In this document: in pieces, positions 21,076 to 33,500 of the stretch
How positions within the stretch are numbered: position 1 is the first letter of the stretch
Layout of the letters: every line of letters starts with the position of its first letter
Origin: Diphasiastrum complanatum
Lineage: Eukaryota > Streptophyta > Lycopodiopsida > Lycopodiales > Lycopodiaceae
Assembly: GCA_029204225.1 (NCBI GenBank)
Contig: CM055097.1
Location: forward strand, 61,908,640-61,972,639
Direction: 5' to 3'
DNA: 64,000 nt
Made by a program: the position numbers and the translations under genes
The notes under the pieces: model-generated
What the model was told of the DNA's origin: nothing
The model's database searches: none
Seen by the model: the letters and a program-made list of their open reading frames with translations, nothing else

Positions 21076-23050
21076 AAAAAATAACATGTATTTGAACATT
21101 CACAAAACGTTTTCATACAATAATGTACACTTGAACATTCACAAAACCTATTCATATGATAGTATATACATGAACATTCACTTTCAAAAGACTTTGTTAG
21201 AGCAAATGGAAGCAATAGGTTCAGTGATTGAAAATTCGAATGCTATCATGATCTTATTCTCTAGCTTGTCGTCCTCTTATGAGAATTGGGTGATGGTGAT
21301 TTCCAGTCACTCAAATATAACTTTGTCCATAGTTATAACAATGCTACCGTAGGAGAAAACTTAAAAAAATAGAATATTCTCTCCTCCATCTCTCCAAGAA
21401 AAATTTGAAGAAGCAATAAAAGAAAATAACTATCAAACAATTCGATAACAATCAAGAGCAGTCACAAAAGCAAGGTCCGAACTAGAATCAACCACCTGTT
21501 CAAAACAAGAAAAGAATGTTTTGCGAATATTGCAAAAGGACAAATCACAAGATCCAAGACTGCCCAATCATGAAGTTCAACAAAAACAAGAAGAAACAAC
21601 TGGATCAACAAGCCAACACAACTATCGATTTGAAGCAAAATGTCGAAGATGATAATAAGTAGAATGCCTATCATCACCATGTTGAACAAGTTGAGGAATG
21701 GTTCTCGATTCTGGAGCGACACAACACATGACAAGCCATCAAGAATGGTTTATCGACTATTTGGCCTACAACACCAAGAAATTTGTTTACTTCGGAGACA
21801 AAGCTCACATGTGATCGAAGGTAAACGTACTATCAGATTGAATTTTCAGTATGGACTATCAAAACTCATACCAAATGTATTGCATGTCTCGAATGTAACA
21901 ACAAATCTATTGTCGGTTAGTTGAATTACTGATTTAGGACATTAGGTAGAGTTCGATGCAGATTCATGTAAGATTCTTGATAAATATAAGAGAGTCCTTG
22001 AACTCAGAAAAAGACAAGGATATCTTTATAGGATTACTCATTGTTACTCTATGACTGATCGTGCTTTAACACTAGTCATCACAAAATGCGCCAAAAAGTG
22101 TGCATTTCAAGCACTTATTCAAAAAATCATATCTCATAAACTATGATGAATCACATTAAATCCTTTCACATGTGTGTTCTTCATATATATAATTACCAAT
22201 TCAAAATTTTGAGACCTTCATTTTGAGGAACTTATATTTAAGATATGATATGTCAAACATGTGGGAGTACTGATGAAACTTCAATATTTTCATATGAAAG
22301 ATTGAAATTTCAATCGGCATCTTATGTCTCGTCAAGTGACCAACGACTTTATGCACACTTTTGCATGCATGTGCACAAAAGTGTGCTGAAAACAACTCTA
22401 GTGTTAAGCAGTTCAGCATCTATGAATAAAGAATTGAATTGGCATCAAAGACTTGGCCACCTTAATCATATATCAACTGTTAACATGTCTAACCATCCTT
22501 CAATTCTTGATTTTGACTACTGAATTATCAATCATTATGTCTGTCAAAGTTGCATTCTAGGAATACAGACTAGAAGGCCATTTAAGCCGAATCAAGAACA
22601 CATATCTAAAGGTTTGCTAGACATAGTTCATACTAATATATGTTGTTTGATGCAGACACCATCATTGTTTGGTGCAAAATTCTTTATTACATTTATCGAT
22701 GACTATTTTAAAAGAACTACTGTATATTTATGATGCACAAATCTAAAGCTTTCAAATTTTTCAAGAGTTTGAGATGACAGATTTGGAGAAAGCACATTAT
22801 TGTCTCAGAATCCAAATCCATAGAGACAGAACCAAAAGACTTCTCTGTATCACTCAGCAAAAGTGCTTCCACAATTTACTATTCAAACTAATGAATTGCA
22901 AACTTGTGCATAATTCTATAGATTTAAGTTTCAAATTACCAAAAGAGAAATGCCCTTAAACTTGAGAAGAAAGACGAAATGAAGGGATATTCATATCAGT
23001 CGATTATTGGATACATGATATATGCAACGATGATCTACAAAAGATCCAAT
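21076..23050 (+). pseudogene. Copia remnant, plus strand: gag, protease, integrase start, RT end
   Basis: Gag C-terminus (LLEQMEAIGSVIENSNAIM, LSSSYENWVMVISS) after a 38-bp tandem repeat (AACATTCACAAAAC at about 21098 and 21136). Then an intact zinc knuckle CEYCKRTNHKIQDC near 21.52 kb, a damaged protease near 21.70 kb (its Asp-Ser-Gly is lost to a frameshift), the pre-integrase WHQRLGHLNHIS near 22.44 kb, and FFITFIDDY from the start of the integrase core. At about 22.75 kb the sequence jumps to the RT connection (MTDLEKAHYCLRIQIHRDR), so the rest of integrase and the RT active site are deleted. It ends near 23.05 kb. Frameshifts and stops throughout. Confidence 0.85.
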
Positions 23051-23166
23051 CTACATATGCAAGAAACTCGATTTTGGTGTAGAATCCAATCTAGCATGTT
23101 CTAGCATTGATATCTTCTCCAAATCATTGATGATTAAGATTGCTTTCTTCATAACCTAAAACATGA

Positions 23167-23178
23167 GCTCTGATACCA
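23167..23178 (-). promoter_or_regulatory. Copia primer-binding site (minus strand)
   Basis: GCTCTGATACCA, immediately left of TGTGAATAATTTC, marks the inner end of a 5' LTR of another minus-strand Copia. Only about 110 bases of its leader survive before the 23.05-kb junction. Confidence 0.9.
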
Positions 23179-23870
23179 TGTGAATAATTTCAGATCATTA
23201 AGATCCAAAATATCTCTTTGATCTTTGGTTAGAAGGATAAGCAAATCACCAATCTTGCCCATGTAGAAAAACCAGTATCTACCCTATAAATGAGATGCAA
23301 ATTCTAATAGATCTTGATTAAACATCAATCAAAACATAAACTAATGTTGTTGTCTATACAAAAATAGTAAGCTATTGTATTTCACACGTGTGGATCTGAA
23401 AATAGCATTTAATAAACATTCTACACACAAAATTGCAATATATCACAAGTATAGTGCACCAATGGATAATAGAACCCAAGAGAACCATGTATAAGCATGA
23501 ATGAGATAAGAGAGAGAATGTCTTCTCTTTTCATGAGTTACATCCTTTTATAATACGTCCAAACCTATATTCAAACTTTGGTTTTCCTCCAATGATGAAA
23601 ATCCTACTATGTTTGTGACTAGATTCAATGTATCTACTGCTCAAATTGAATCTCTCCAAAATTCGTGTTCTATAGTTTCTCACACTTTCCAAAAGTGTTT
23701 ATTCAAATGCTTTTAAACTAATATAACATCAAACTTTAAAAAATTGGCCTCAATTGCCAAATATACAAATATGACCAAAATAGCAAAACTAATTTGTCAC
23801 AAAAAGGGATTTGGCCATTAAAATATTGGGTTATACTCCCATTGTAGATGATAATCCAGTTATATGGATT
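23179..23870 (-). mobile_element. Orphan Copia 5' LTR
   Basis: Starts TGTGAATAATTTC next to the primer site. It contains the palindrome TTCACACGTGTGG at 23382-23393, shared with other Copia LTRs here. The outer end is not certain; 23870 is an estimate. No coding sequence. Confidence 0.6.
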
Positions 23871-24090
23871 ATCATTTAAAATGGCCCTTTATTTGGGTTA
23901 CATAGATATGCGCAAAAAGAAAAATTTAGAATTTTTGGATTCATATGAAGGAGAGTATTCCTTCATGACAATACCATCCGTCTGAATCTTGAAGAGGATG
24001 ATGATGAAAATTAAATAATGTTCTGTAATAGATTATTGATATATTACAAGTATCTCTCTTTTGTCATGAATTTAAATGCCTTACGAAAAA

Positions 24091-24623
24091 TCATAACATT
24101 TGGCTAGATTTTAGTTTGATATCTAAATTGTGCTCTTCTATAAAACCATTGACAAATTGAACTAAATATTTATTTAAATTGTGTCTGCCATGATTTGTAG
24201 CTCTATGAAATGCTCCTCTTGCTTGCCAATGTGATTTTTCTATGCCTTGTGATGACCAGATACTTAAGCTCCCATATTCCTTTGCAAAATAAGTTGCATG
24301 ATGAAGAAAGATGTACTGCAAACAAGAGTTGAAAAAAGTAACATTAGTAGAAAAAAATATGTTCATGAATGAGATAGGTATAATATAATGAAATAGATCA
24401 GTATCATGTAATGTGTAACATTGTCTTTTTCCCAACAATCATGTATAGATTTTACGACTGTGATGCAATGATTTGCAAAGTCCTCATATCTTCTGATGAT
24501 AGGTTTTCTAACCTGATAACACCTATGAGTTTGTCTAAGTTGTTCCACACTTGTCCATTTTCCACTTGCATCGATGTAGCCAACAGGCATAATATTGATT
24601 GTTAGGGTCTTCAAATCCTTCAA
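24091..24623 (-). pseudogene. Unidentified two-exon ORF, transposase-like in style
   Basis: A minus-strand exon at about 24605-24400 encodes IDASGKWTSVEQLRQTHRCY, then RRYEDFANHCITVV. After an intron ending TTGTTTGCAG at about 24316 a second exon encodes YIFLHHATYFAKEYGSLSIW, then SQGIEKSHWQARGAFHRATN and NKYLVQFVNGFIEEHN. The S-Q-G-I-E-K-S-H block followed by a His-rich T-N-H-G motif reads like the C-terminal part of a transposase or other large DNA-acting protein, but I do not recognise the family. It sits inside a Copia RT fragment. Exact splice donor uncertain. Confidence 0.35.
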
Positions 24624-24639
24624 GCTGTTTCATGAAGAT

Positions 24640-25430
24640 TTCTTCCTCTAGGTCTATGTAAAGAAAGACTATTTTTACATCAATCTGGTGTATTGCCAGA
24701 TTGTGCTGTGTTGCACATGCAAGGAGTAGTCAGATGCTTGCTATCTTGACCATTGGTGAGTATGTATCGAAGTAGTCGATGTCATACCTCTACGTGTAGC
24801 CCTTGGCAATTGGCCATGTAGCGTCCGACAGTGCTATCTAATTTCAGCTTTTTTTTTGTAAACCCATTTGCAGACGACAGACTTTTTCTCTTTGGGCAAT
24901 GGCTCCAATGTCCATGCCTCGTTCTGCTTCATCAACTCGATCTCCTCCAACATCGCCTGCTTTGAGAATTTTCCCTTTGGACTCTAGACAACTTCTTTGT
25001 ATGTTGTTGACTCTTCAGCAAAGCTATAGTATTCGACATCTGCATCTTTACTCCACTGAAGATTGTCGATGTATCGATCTAGAGGTCTTTTTGTTCTTGT
25101 CGACCTTCTTGGTCCTGTTTGTCATTGCTGGTTTGTTTGTTCTTCTATTTCTTTGTTTGATTGGTCTTCAACTTGCTGCTCTAGAGTCTATGACTCGACA
25201 TTCTCTGTCAATGTCTGGCCGCGGTCCCATTTCATAAGGTATTTTGTTTTTCAGGGTTGTCATTGTTGATCTGTTCTGCAGGTGCACATCTACAGCAATT
25301 GTCGTATCCCAAAACTGACTCGACAACTGAGCCTGTGCCATCATGCATCTAGCTCATTCGACAAGCATCATGTGTCTTCTTTCTGCTACACCATTGTATT
25401 GTGGTGTGTAAGCAGGAGCACATATCTCGT
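24640..25430 (-). pseudogene. Copia remnant, minus strand: integrase core and RT N-terminus
   Basis: Integrase: YTPQYNGVAERRHMMLVE (catalytic Glu), then FWDTTIAVDVHLQNRST and KNKIPYE at about 25.42-25.22 kb. RT: YDIDYFDTYSPMVKIAS, then IHQIDVKIVFLYIDLEEEIF at about 24.78-24.64 kb. The linker between them is degraded. The RT is cut at the unidentified ORF near 24.62 kb before its catalytic motif. Several stops replace Gln or Trp. Confidence 0.85.
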
Positions 25431-25959
25431 GGTTGTACGACTATTTCAACATTCTTACTCAGACAGAACAAAGAGTGTTGGCAGAAAGAATAGTGTCTCG
25501 CTCGTTGCTGGCCTGACGCTCCTCTTACAGAATTGCTAGCATTCTATTTTATAATTATCTCAGCAAGTGAGATTACAAGATAGCAAGAGAGGTTTAACGC
25601 TAATCTATTAGTTAGCCATCCTCTGATAACGTTGCTTTGGCAGTTGAGCGTGAATATGGTACAATGCCCTCGAGCTGCTGACTGCTAACTCGACTTGTCC
25701 AACGTTTTGATTTTGTCGGCCTTCGTCCTACGGCCTTTTTAGTTTTGTCGGCCTTCAGCTTTTTGATGCATGAGTCCTCGTTAGCCACTTTGATGTCGAT
25801 GACGTCGACGACTTTGACTTCGGACACTTCGAGCTTTGGTTGCAGGGGAAACGTTGGGCAATTCGGCCTTTGGTTGCAATGGCACCTCATCAAGCACATC
25901 GGTGACTTCGACTTCAGCTACTTTGGCCTTGGCCATTTCGGCTTCGAGGAATGCAAGGG

Positions 25960-26260
25960 AATGGTTGCAAGAGTTCACCATTTCCAACATGCATCACCTC
26001 TCCATGCTCCTGAAACAATACAAGTTCATCGCTTAGCAAGTTATCACCCTCATGTAAAACCATCTTTAAGCATGAAACATGAAAAACATGATGGACTTTA
26101 CAATCTTGAGGCAACGCTAGTTTATAAACAGCATCATTAAGTTTTTTAACTATATTTCAAGGTCCACAATAATGCTGAGATAACTTGTAACACTTCCATG
26201 TCTTAAAAGAAGTCTAGGCTTATAAAATGGGCAAACATTCTGCTCAAAAATGGCTTCTAG
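25960..26260 (-). pseudogene. Ty3/Gypsy integrase C-terminus
   Basis: The minus strand encodes KLSQHYCGP, then KKLNDAVYKLALPQD and CKVHHVFHVSCLKMVL, the conserved C-terminal segment of Gypsy integrases that precedes the chromodomain position. It is short and isolated, with a stop after CGP. The downstream minus-strand sequence (25.6-25.9 kb) is Val-, Asp- and Glu-rich and unidentified. Confidence 0.8.
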
Positions 26261-26578
26261 AGTGGGAGTCTTTCGTCACTAGTATTCCTAGAATAGTGTT
26301 ATAAGGAGAGATAAAGAGCATATAACCCAGGAAATGACCAAGGAATGACAGATGAGCGCCGACCACGGTGATATTGTCCTATACTTTGCTTCATTGGACT
26401 TTCGTGGCCATCATAGGGCTCGAGCCAAGAAGTCGATATTTATAGTATTTTTGATAAAAATACAACATAAAATCCCATTTGATCCTAGAAATGATGGAAA
26501 AAGCACCTACTTAAGATCCAAACAAGATCTAGAAGCTAGACTGCTAATCAATACATTGATTCCTAGCTTATCTTGGCT

Positions 26579-27127
26579 TGAACTCCATGAATTAGCTCCA
26601 AAACTCTTCACACGTGTGAAAGTACGGGCCTGCTGCTGTCTGTGTACTGTACCTGCAACTCCAAACTCATTCAATCATCACAAAAAATCATATGCCAATA
26701 GCATTCATCAATCAAATCATAGACTCAAACTAGTCAAGAAGAAAAATCTCGATTTTGCTCATAATTGGATGGAAATCCCATCACATATTTATACATGTAG
26801 AACTCGGATCTGAGCATATTCGGGATTCTATGTATTCATCATAAACTAATCCTAACATCTAACCTAAAGATCCACTTGATCCACCCTATTTGAAATCAAT
26901 GCCTCAAGATCCAAAAACAATGAGAAAAATACTATTTTTAGCTCTTTTTTCTCTACCTTATCTATGCACCCTTTGGACATACTCAAAGGTACCATTCCAA
27001 AGCTAGGTTAATGATTTGACTTTAGAATAAGGTATCTTATGCTTTTGGCACGTGTCACATCCCACAACCTGGCCTCAAAGTCATTTACAAGTGGTAACTG
27101 TGCAAACTAGCTTGTGTAAATTTAACA
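26579..27127 (-). repeat. 3' LTR of a minus-strand Copia
   Basis: Right end TTTAACA at 27127, directly followed by the polypurine-tract complement CTCCTCCTCAC. Left end placed at TGAACTCC (26579) because the palindrome CACACGTGTG (26609-26618) lies a few tens of bases inside, as in the LTR at 40190. The resulting 549 bases match the size of the LTRs at 44950 and 59845. Left end uncertain. Confidence 0.6.
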
Positions 27128-27140
27128 CTCCTCCTCACAA

Positions 27141-28750
27141 CTAGTTTGAAGATAACATAGACTTGCTTATCAACCCTAGGGCTGATCTTAACTTCACAAA
27201 TGCAGCTCTTTGAAGTGGTTTAGTGAGGATATCAGCAATACATTCACTACTTGCTACATGCTCCAAAAATATCTCCTTTGATTGCACCTTCTCTCTCACA
27301 AAATGATGAGAGATCTCAATGTGTTTTGACCTTGCATGGAAAATTGGATTGGTTGCAAGGTGTTGGACTGAAATGTTGTCATTGTAGAGAGTTGGAACAA
27401 CATCTAAACTCATGACTTTCAACTCCATAAGTAGCCTCTTGATCCATAATAGCTCCTTTGTTGTAGTGCTAAGAGCTTTATACTCGGCTTCGGTTGAAGA
27501 AAGTGAGATGGTTTTTTGTTTCTTTGACAACCAAGAAACTACTCCTCCACCAATGAATGTTGCATAGACACTTGTGGACTTCCTATCCCTTTTGTCACCT
27601 ACAAAATCCAAGTCACTAAAGGAATGCAAATCAATGACATCTCCTCTATTCCATGATCTAGAGTACCAGAGATGTATCTCAAGATCCTTTTAGCATTTTT
27701 CCAATGTATCATTAATGGATCTTGCATATATTGACTTAACCTACACACACTAAAGCATAGATCAGGCCTAGTTATGGTGATCCACATTAAGGAGCCTTTA
27801 TGTACAAAGTTGGATCATATTCACTTTGAGTGAATCCAATAGAAACTAAGAAATCATGAAGTCTTGAATTCCAAGATCTTGATGCTTGCTTCAAACCATA
27901 TAAGCTCCTTTGAAGATGACATACTTTACCTTCCATCCCGAGCTTGATGAAGCCTTGGGGCTACTCCATGAAGATGTCTTTTTCCAAATTACCATTTAAG
28001 AATGCATTAGAAACATCCATTTGAAAGAGCATCCAACCAAAATGTGAAGCAAGTGCAAGAAGTAACCTTATTGTGACCATCCTGGCCACGGGTGCAAAGG
28101 TTTTTTCAAAATCTATGCCCTGTCCTTTGGCAACTAACCTTGCCTTGTGTTTGCTTACACTTCCATGCATATTGAGTTTTAGCTTAAAAACCCATTTACA
28201 TCCAATCACATTCTTAAGAAGTCTATCAACAAGGATCCATGTGCCATTCTCCATGAAAGTATTATATTCATCTATCATAGCTTGAAACCATTCCTTTGAA
28301 CTCAATGCATCTTCTACACATGAAGGTTCTTCAAAACTTGAAATGAGTGCAAAGGATGAAGATGGATTACCCTCGGCTTGCTTTCTCTTGTCTTGGTATG
28401 TGAGCCTTAATGGCTCCATTCTTGCCCTTGATGATCTTCTTGGAGTGATTGGTTCACCTGGCTCTAGCTCCTCCTCAAGATCTATGACATCTTGATCCTC
28501 CGCCACCTCCCTCTTGATAGGTGACCCATCAACAAGTTTATGCATATTATCCTCATCAGAAATGATATCTCTAGAAACCACAAACTTGTTGGAAGATGGA
28601 ATGTATACCTTATATCCCTTGCTTGCTTTGCCATACCCGAGCATAATACCTTTGATTGATGATGGATCTTGCTTGGTCCTTTTCTCCAAAGGTGTATGCA
28701 CATAGCAAATGCATCCAAACACCTCTAAGTCCTTGAGATTTGGCGATTCA
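27141..28750 (-). pseudogene. Copia pol remnant: integrase end, RT without active site, RNase H
   Basis: From 28750 leftwards: integrase C-terminal region (FGCICYVHTPLEKRTK, GIMLGYGKASKGYKVY), linker (RRSSRARMEP), RT N-terminus (GCKWVFKLKLNMHG, FEKTFAPVARMVTIR, FQMDVSNAFLNGNLE), RT up to EYDPTLYIK near 27.80 kb, then a jump to the post-catalytic region (MWITITRPDLCFSV). The Tyr-Val-Asp-Asp active site is deleted. RNase H is largely intact (SLSSTEAEYKALSTTTKELL, FHARSKHIEISHHFVRE, IADILTKPL). The element is truncated on the right at 28.75 kb, losing gag, protease and the integrase core. Confidence 0.92.
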
Positions 28751-30237
28751 TACTCCTTTGAACTCGAACTTTACAATGTCATGCAAATCTACAAGGATAT
28801 TAAACAAAAACAGGTGAGAAAGGAAAAAAACCACACCAAGAAAAAGATGCGATGCATCATACTTGTAGATCTATCAATGATGTCAGCTTGAGATTGATAT
28901 AGGAGTATCACCTCAGTTCTGATGATTCGTCTGTTTTTGAACCTCATCTTGAAACACAGCCCTACAAGCATATTATCTCTGAAAGAGCTTACATACGCGT
29001 GATATACCACAAACTCTACTAGGTAACTGCAAACAATCATGGGATGATATGGGTTAGATAAAGATTGATCTCCAAAGGCTTTCAACCTCGCCTGAACATA
29101 TGTCAACACTACAATAGATGATTTGATTCATATCCACATGGGATTTTCCAAATAGCAAAAAGTGACAAATCTAGATACACAATACATAGAGTGTTCGAAG
29201 TTATTTCACCTCAAAAAATCCACCAACGAATTTTCTGAAATTTTGCATGTGTTTCATTTACCCCTGCAAGTCAAAGCCTGCCTGCTTACAACTATGAAGA
29301 ACGCATCTTAAAACCTGCTGAAAAAGAACTCTAAAAGACAGGAATTAATCTCGAGTGCCATCAGAATAACTTGCATTGCAGGGAATGAGACAAAATGTGC
29401 GTGCACAAAAAACCTACGGTTGTCTTTCAATAACTAACATAATACACCAAATATGAAGATCAAAACATCCGCAAAAGGTAAGGTGCTATTTTACCATTGT
29501 TGTTATTACAGGCATATCTTCAAAGATTCTTGCCCATTGTTTAACTTCTTCATCGCCTTCCTCTAATTCTTCCATTCATACCGAATCTCTACCTTCCATT
29601 TTCATTCAAGCTTTTTTGTATCCTATTATTGCATTGCAGTCTTATGCCAATATGATAGTCCCTACTTTGAAAGTTCTTAACTGTCTTTTGTCAGGTGGAG
29701 GAATGGATCACTACATGAAACACCACTGTTTGTAGATAGGAGATTGAAGGGGCGCGAAGTAGCAAGCCGCCAAGTATGTTACATGTGTACAAAATGAACA
29801 GAGAATTTATTAAAGTCACATCTATCTGAAATTTCATTCTTGTCGTACTCCCATATCTCATAATCCGGATTGAGAACGTAATCTCCTCCATTTTGACACT
29901 TACTAGCTTGTTTTTTGAATCAGAATTGTGCTGGAGTCCTCCTCCCCCACTACATTTTCCATTTTTTCTATCTTGTCATGAACCATAGCCTCCATGCTAT
30001 CAGGTCTTTCTTGCATTTGTTCTCTCCTCCATGAATATTCTTTCCATTATGAATCTTGTCTGAGCCTTAAAATCATACTTTTCTTGTAACTTTGGATAAG
30101 TTTTCTTTGACTACCTATTTTCGTGCACCCACATCTTATTCAGTAGGTATTATGCATATAACAGATTCTAGTTCCATTCAAAGAGAGATCTTAGTGGTAG
30201 CCACAGGGGTAGAGCTTGTATCCACACTCTTCTTTCT
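28751..30237. other. No recognised gene
   Basis: A 106-codon minus-strand frame at 29109-28789 and a 66-codon one at 29891-29691 have no motif I know. The stretch lies 3' of the PPR gene and could contain its 3' UTR or neighbouring unknown exons. I see no transposon signatures here, in contrast to both flanks. Confidence 0.5.
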
Positions 30238-30517
30238 CTAAATGAAAGAAAAGTTAATCAGGCTTACATAAGGATTTTTTTCCCAAAAGAAAAGATTAGA
30301 ATTCCAATGGAATTCTGCAGAAATTACCTTAATGCAGGACAGATGTTGGCCTTTTTGCATGATGACGAATGAAATGCTCCTACAAGTAAACAACAAGCAG
30401 CATATGGACCACAAAAACTGTTTGTGCCTCCCAGCTCCCTTTGGCAATAATCAGCAAGCACAGAACAGTTGCTCAAACATGTAACAGGGAAAAACTGGTG
30501 CTTTTTTCCAAGAAATT

Positions 30518-33500
30518 TCACCAAAAATCCCCACAAGAACAGCAACCCTCCTTGAAAGTGTGGAAGCGATTAGCATCCCTGACAATAATTTCTCGACCCA
30601 CAAGCTTTGAAATGAATTTGAAAGCTAAGTGACAATCCCCACAAATTCTAAGATTCTTAATGATGTGGAGGGATGCTCCCTTTGGCGTACTAATAAGTCC
30701 AAATGCAACTGCAAGCTTTTCACTGTGTTTGCAAAGTAGGTCCAATTTCTCTTCCTCCTCAATGTCATGCAATACAAGAGTGGTGTCAGGGACATAACCC
30801 TCCTTCTTCATTGCTTCAATCAATCTTTCCAGCTCAACATAAATTTCTTTGGATTGTGGGTGTGACTTGTCGCCAGCAATAAACTGATGTAATCCATTGT
30901 TTAACTCAATGGAACTGAACCCTGCTTGCTTTTTCACAGACCTGCCTTCCATGAGCTTCCTTATTTTGGCTTTCTCCTCCCATTTACCAGCTGCAGCAAA
31001 AATATTTGAAAGGATCACATACGGTGCAGAGTTCTCCGAATCTACCTCAAAAAGATAATTTGCAGCTCGTTTACCCCTGTTAGCATCCCCATGAACTCGG
31101 CAAGCTCCAAGCAAAATCATCCATGCCAAAGCACGATCCTCAAATGGAATTTGAACAATCATATTCTCGGCCTCATCCAACATTCCTGCTCGACCTAACA
31201 GATCAATCATGCACATGTATTGTTCCCAGGTCTGTGTTAAATCTAGATCTCCTGTGATTGAAGAAAAATGGTGATAACCCTCAACTAACAAACCTGCATG
31301 ACTGCATGCTGAGAGAACACTAACAAAAGTGATTTGATCTGGTTTTAAACCATCCCACTGCATATGCCCACAGATCTGAAGGGCTGCCTTTCCAACTCCA
31401 TGCTGTGCATATGCCGCAATCATAGTACCCCAAGATGTTAAACTTCGGTAAAGCATGTTGCAAAAGGTTCTGTATGCATCCTCCAAGCTCCCGCACTTTC
31501 CATACATATTCACAAGGGCATTCGCAATGACGACGTCTGAATCTAATTGATTAATAGTAATACTTTCCTGGAACAGCCTTCCTTTTTCTAAGGATGCAAT
31601 ACTAGCACATGCCTCAATGATATTTAAAAAGGTTACCTTTTCCAATTCATAACCATGCCATTGCATCTTGCCAAAGTACTGGAGGGCCAAATCACCAAGC
31701 TCACGCTCTACACACGCTGCAATCAGCACATTCCATGAAACTGTATCTCGCTCAGGCATTTTGTCAAAAATGTTGCATGTTTCTTCGGGTTCCCCACATT
31801 TGTTATAAGCATTCATGAGAGCATTTCCCACAATAAGATCACAATCACATCCAACCTCAAGAAGTTGAGTATGTACAAACTTCACATGTACAAGGTGTGT
31901 CTCACAGGTAAATGAACTGAGGATGCTCACAAAGGTTACATTGTCTGGCTTCAGACCATCATCTTGCATCTGTTGGAGCATTTCAAGAGCTGATACAGTG
32001 TCTCCATGTTGCGCATATGCAGCAATCATGCTATTCCAAGATATAATATCTCGCTCCTTCATATCTGCAAACCTGATTTTTGCCTCCTCCAAATGCCCAC
32101 ACTTAGCGTACATATTGACTAGTGCATTACTCACAGCAACATCTGACTTAAAACCTTTCTTAGATATGTAAGCATGGATCATTTTACCTTCTGTTAAATA
32201 CTCTGGGCTGGGGCAAGCAGCCAGGACACTGACAAGGGTGATATTATTTGGCTCCATACCATCTTCACACATTCTTTTGAAAAGCACAAGGGCTTCCTGA
32301 TCCTTCCCATGTTGGGTGCACAATGCAATCATTGCATTCCAGGAAACTACATTTCTAAAAGGCATGTTTTCAAAAATCTCTAAAGCATCATCAAAATTTC
32401 CACACTTTCCATACATGTTAAGAAGGGATGTTGCCACAACAACATCTGATTCTAATCCTCTAGCCTTGATCAGACCATGCATCATCTTTCCACTGTCTAC
32501 GTGTGCAGGGCCAGCACAAGCATGCAAAGCACTCACAAAAGTGATTTTCTCAGGTCTTACCCCCTGTTTTATCATCTGCCTGAAGATTTGCAAAGCTTCC
32601 TTACTCTTCTCATGCTGTGCATACACTGTTATCATAATATTCCACGAGACCAAATCACGTTCAGGCAATCTGTTGAACATTGCCCGAGCACTCTCCAAAT
32701 CACCACATTTTCCATACATATTAATAAGAGCATTGCCCAAGATCTCATTGAATTCAAACCCTTTCTCCATGATGCAAGCATGAACTTGTCTTCCCATTAA
32801 TAAGGAAGCAGGTTTGACAAATGAATTAAGTACACTTAAGAAGGTGATAGTGTTGGGTTTTACATTGTTTTGAAGCATTTTCTGGAACAGCTTGAAAGCC
32901 TCCTTATCATGACCATACTGAGCATAAGCCGTAAGCATAGCATTCCAAGAGATCAAATTTCTCTCCTCCATGTGATCAAACATCAATCGAGCTTCTTTCA
33001 AGCTGCCACACTTGCCATACATATTAACAAGGGCCGTCCCCACAACGACGTCATTTTCCAGCTTGCTCTCAGAGATTAGGGCATGAATGTTCCTGCCTTC
33101 CTTCAAAAATGAGACATGATTGCAGGCATTGAGAATGCTCAAGAATGTGAATTTATTAGGTTTTACAAACTCTTGTTGCATCTGTGTAAATATCTGCAAT
33201 GCTGTGGTTTGCCGGTTTGATTGAGCGCATGCTGCAATCAAACAATTCCAGGAAACGACATTTCGCTCAGGCATGTTATTGAATACGCTGCATGCGTCCT
33301 CAAATCTGCCGCACTTGCTGTACATGTTAATCAAAAGATTCCCTAGAAACCTATCAGTTTTATATTGACTATGGCATATGCAAGCATGTAATTTCTTTCC
33401 TTCTGTTAGGGCTTTCAAATCTGTGCATACCCGTAACAGGGAAACACATGTGTCATAATTCCATGACTTCACATCTTGCTCAAGTTCGCATATCCCCTTC

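Noticed and set aside
21462-21734. Minus-strand hydrophobic frame (possible membrane protein)
   Set aside because: Antisense shadow of the Copia zinc-knuckle and protease region.
25612-25899. Possible basic nuclear protein ORF
   Set aside because: Low-complexity Val/Lys/Asp composition next to a Gypsy integrase end, with overlapping frames on both strands and no motif.
26352-26813. 153-codon plus-strand frame
   Set aside because: Overlaps the LTR of the minus-strand Copia by about half its length; no domain and no splice or start context.
31923-33079. Several plus-strand frames of 69-155 codons
   Set aside because: Antisense shadows of the PPR gene, which has clear homology on the minus strand.
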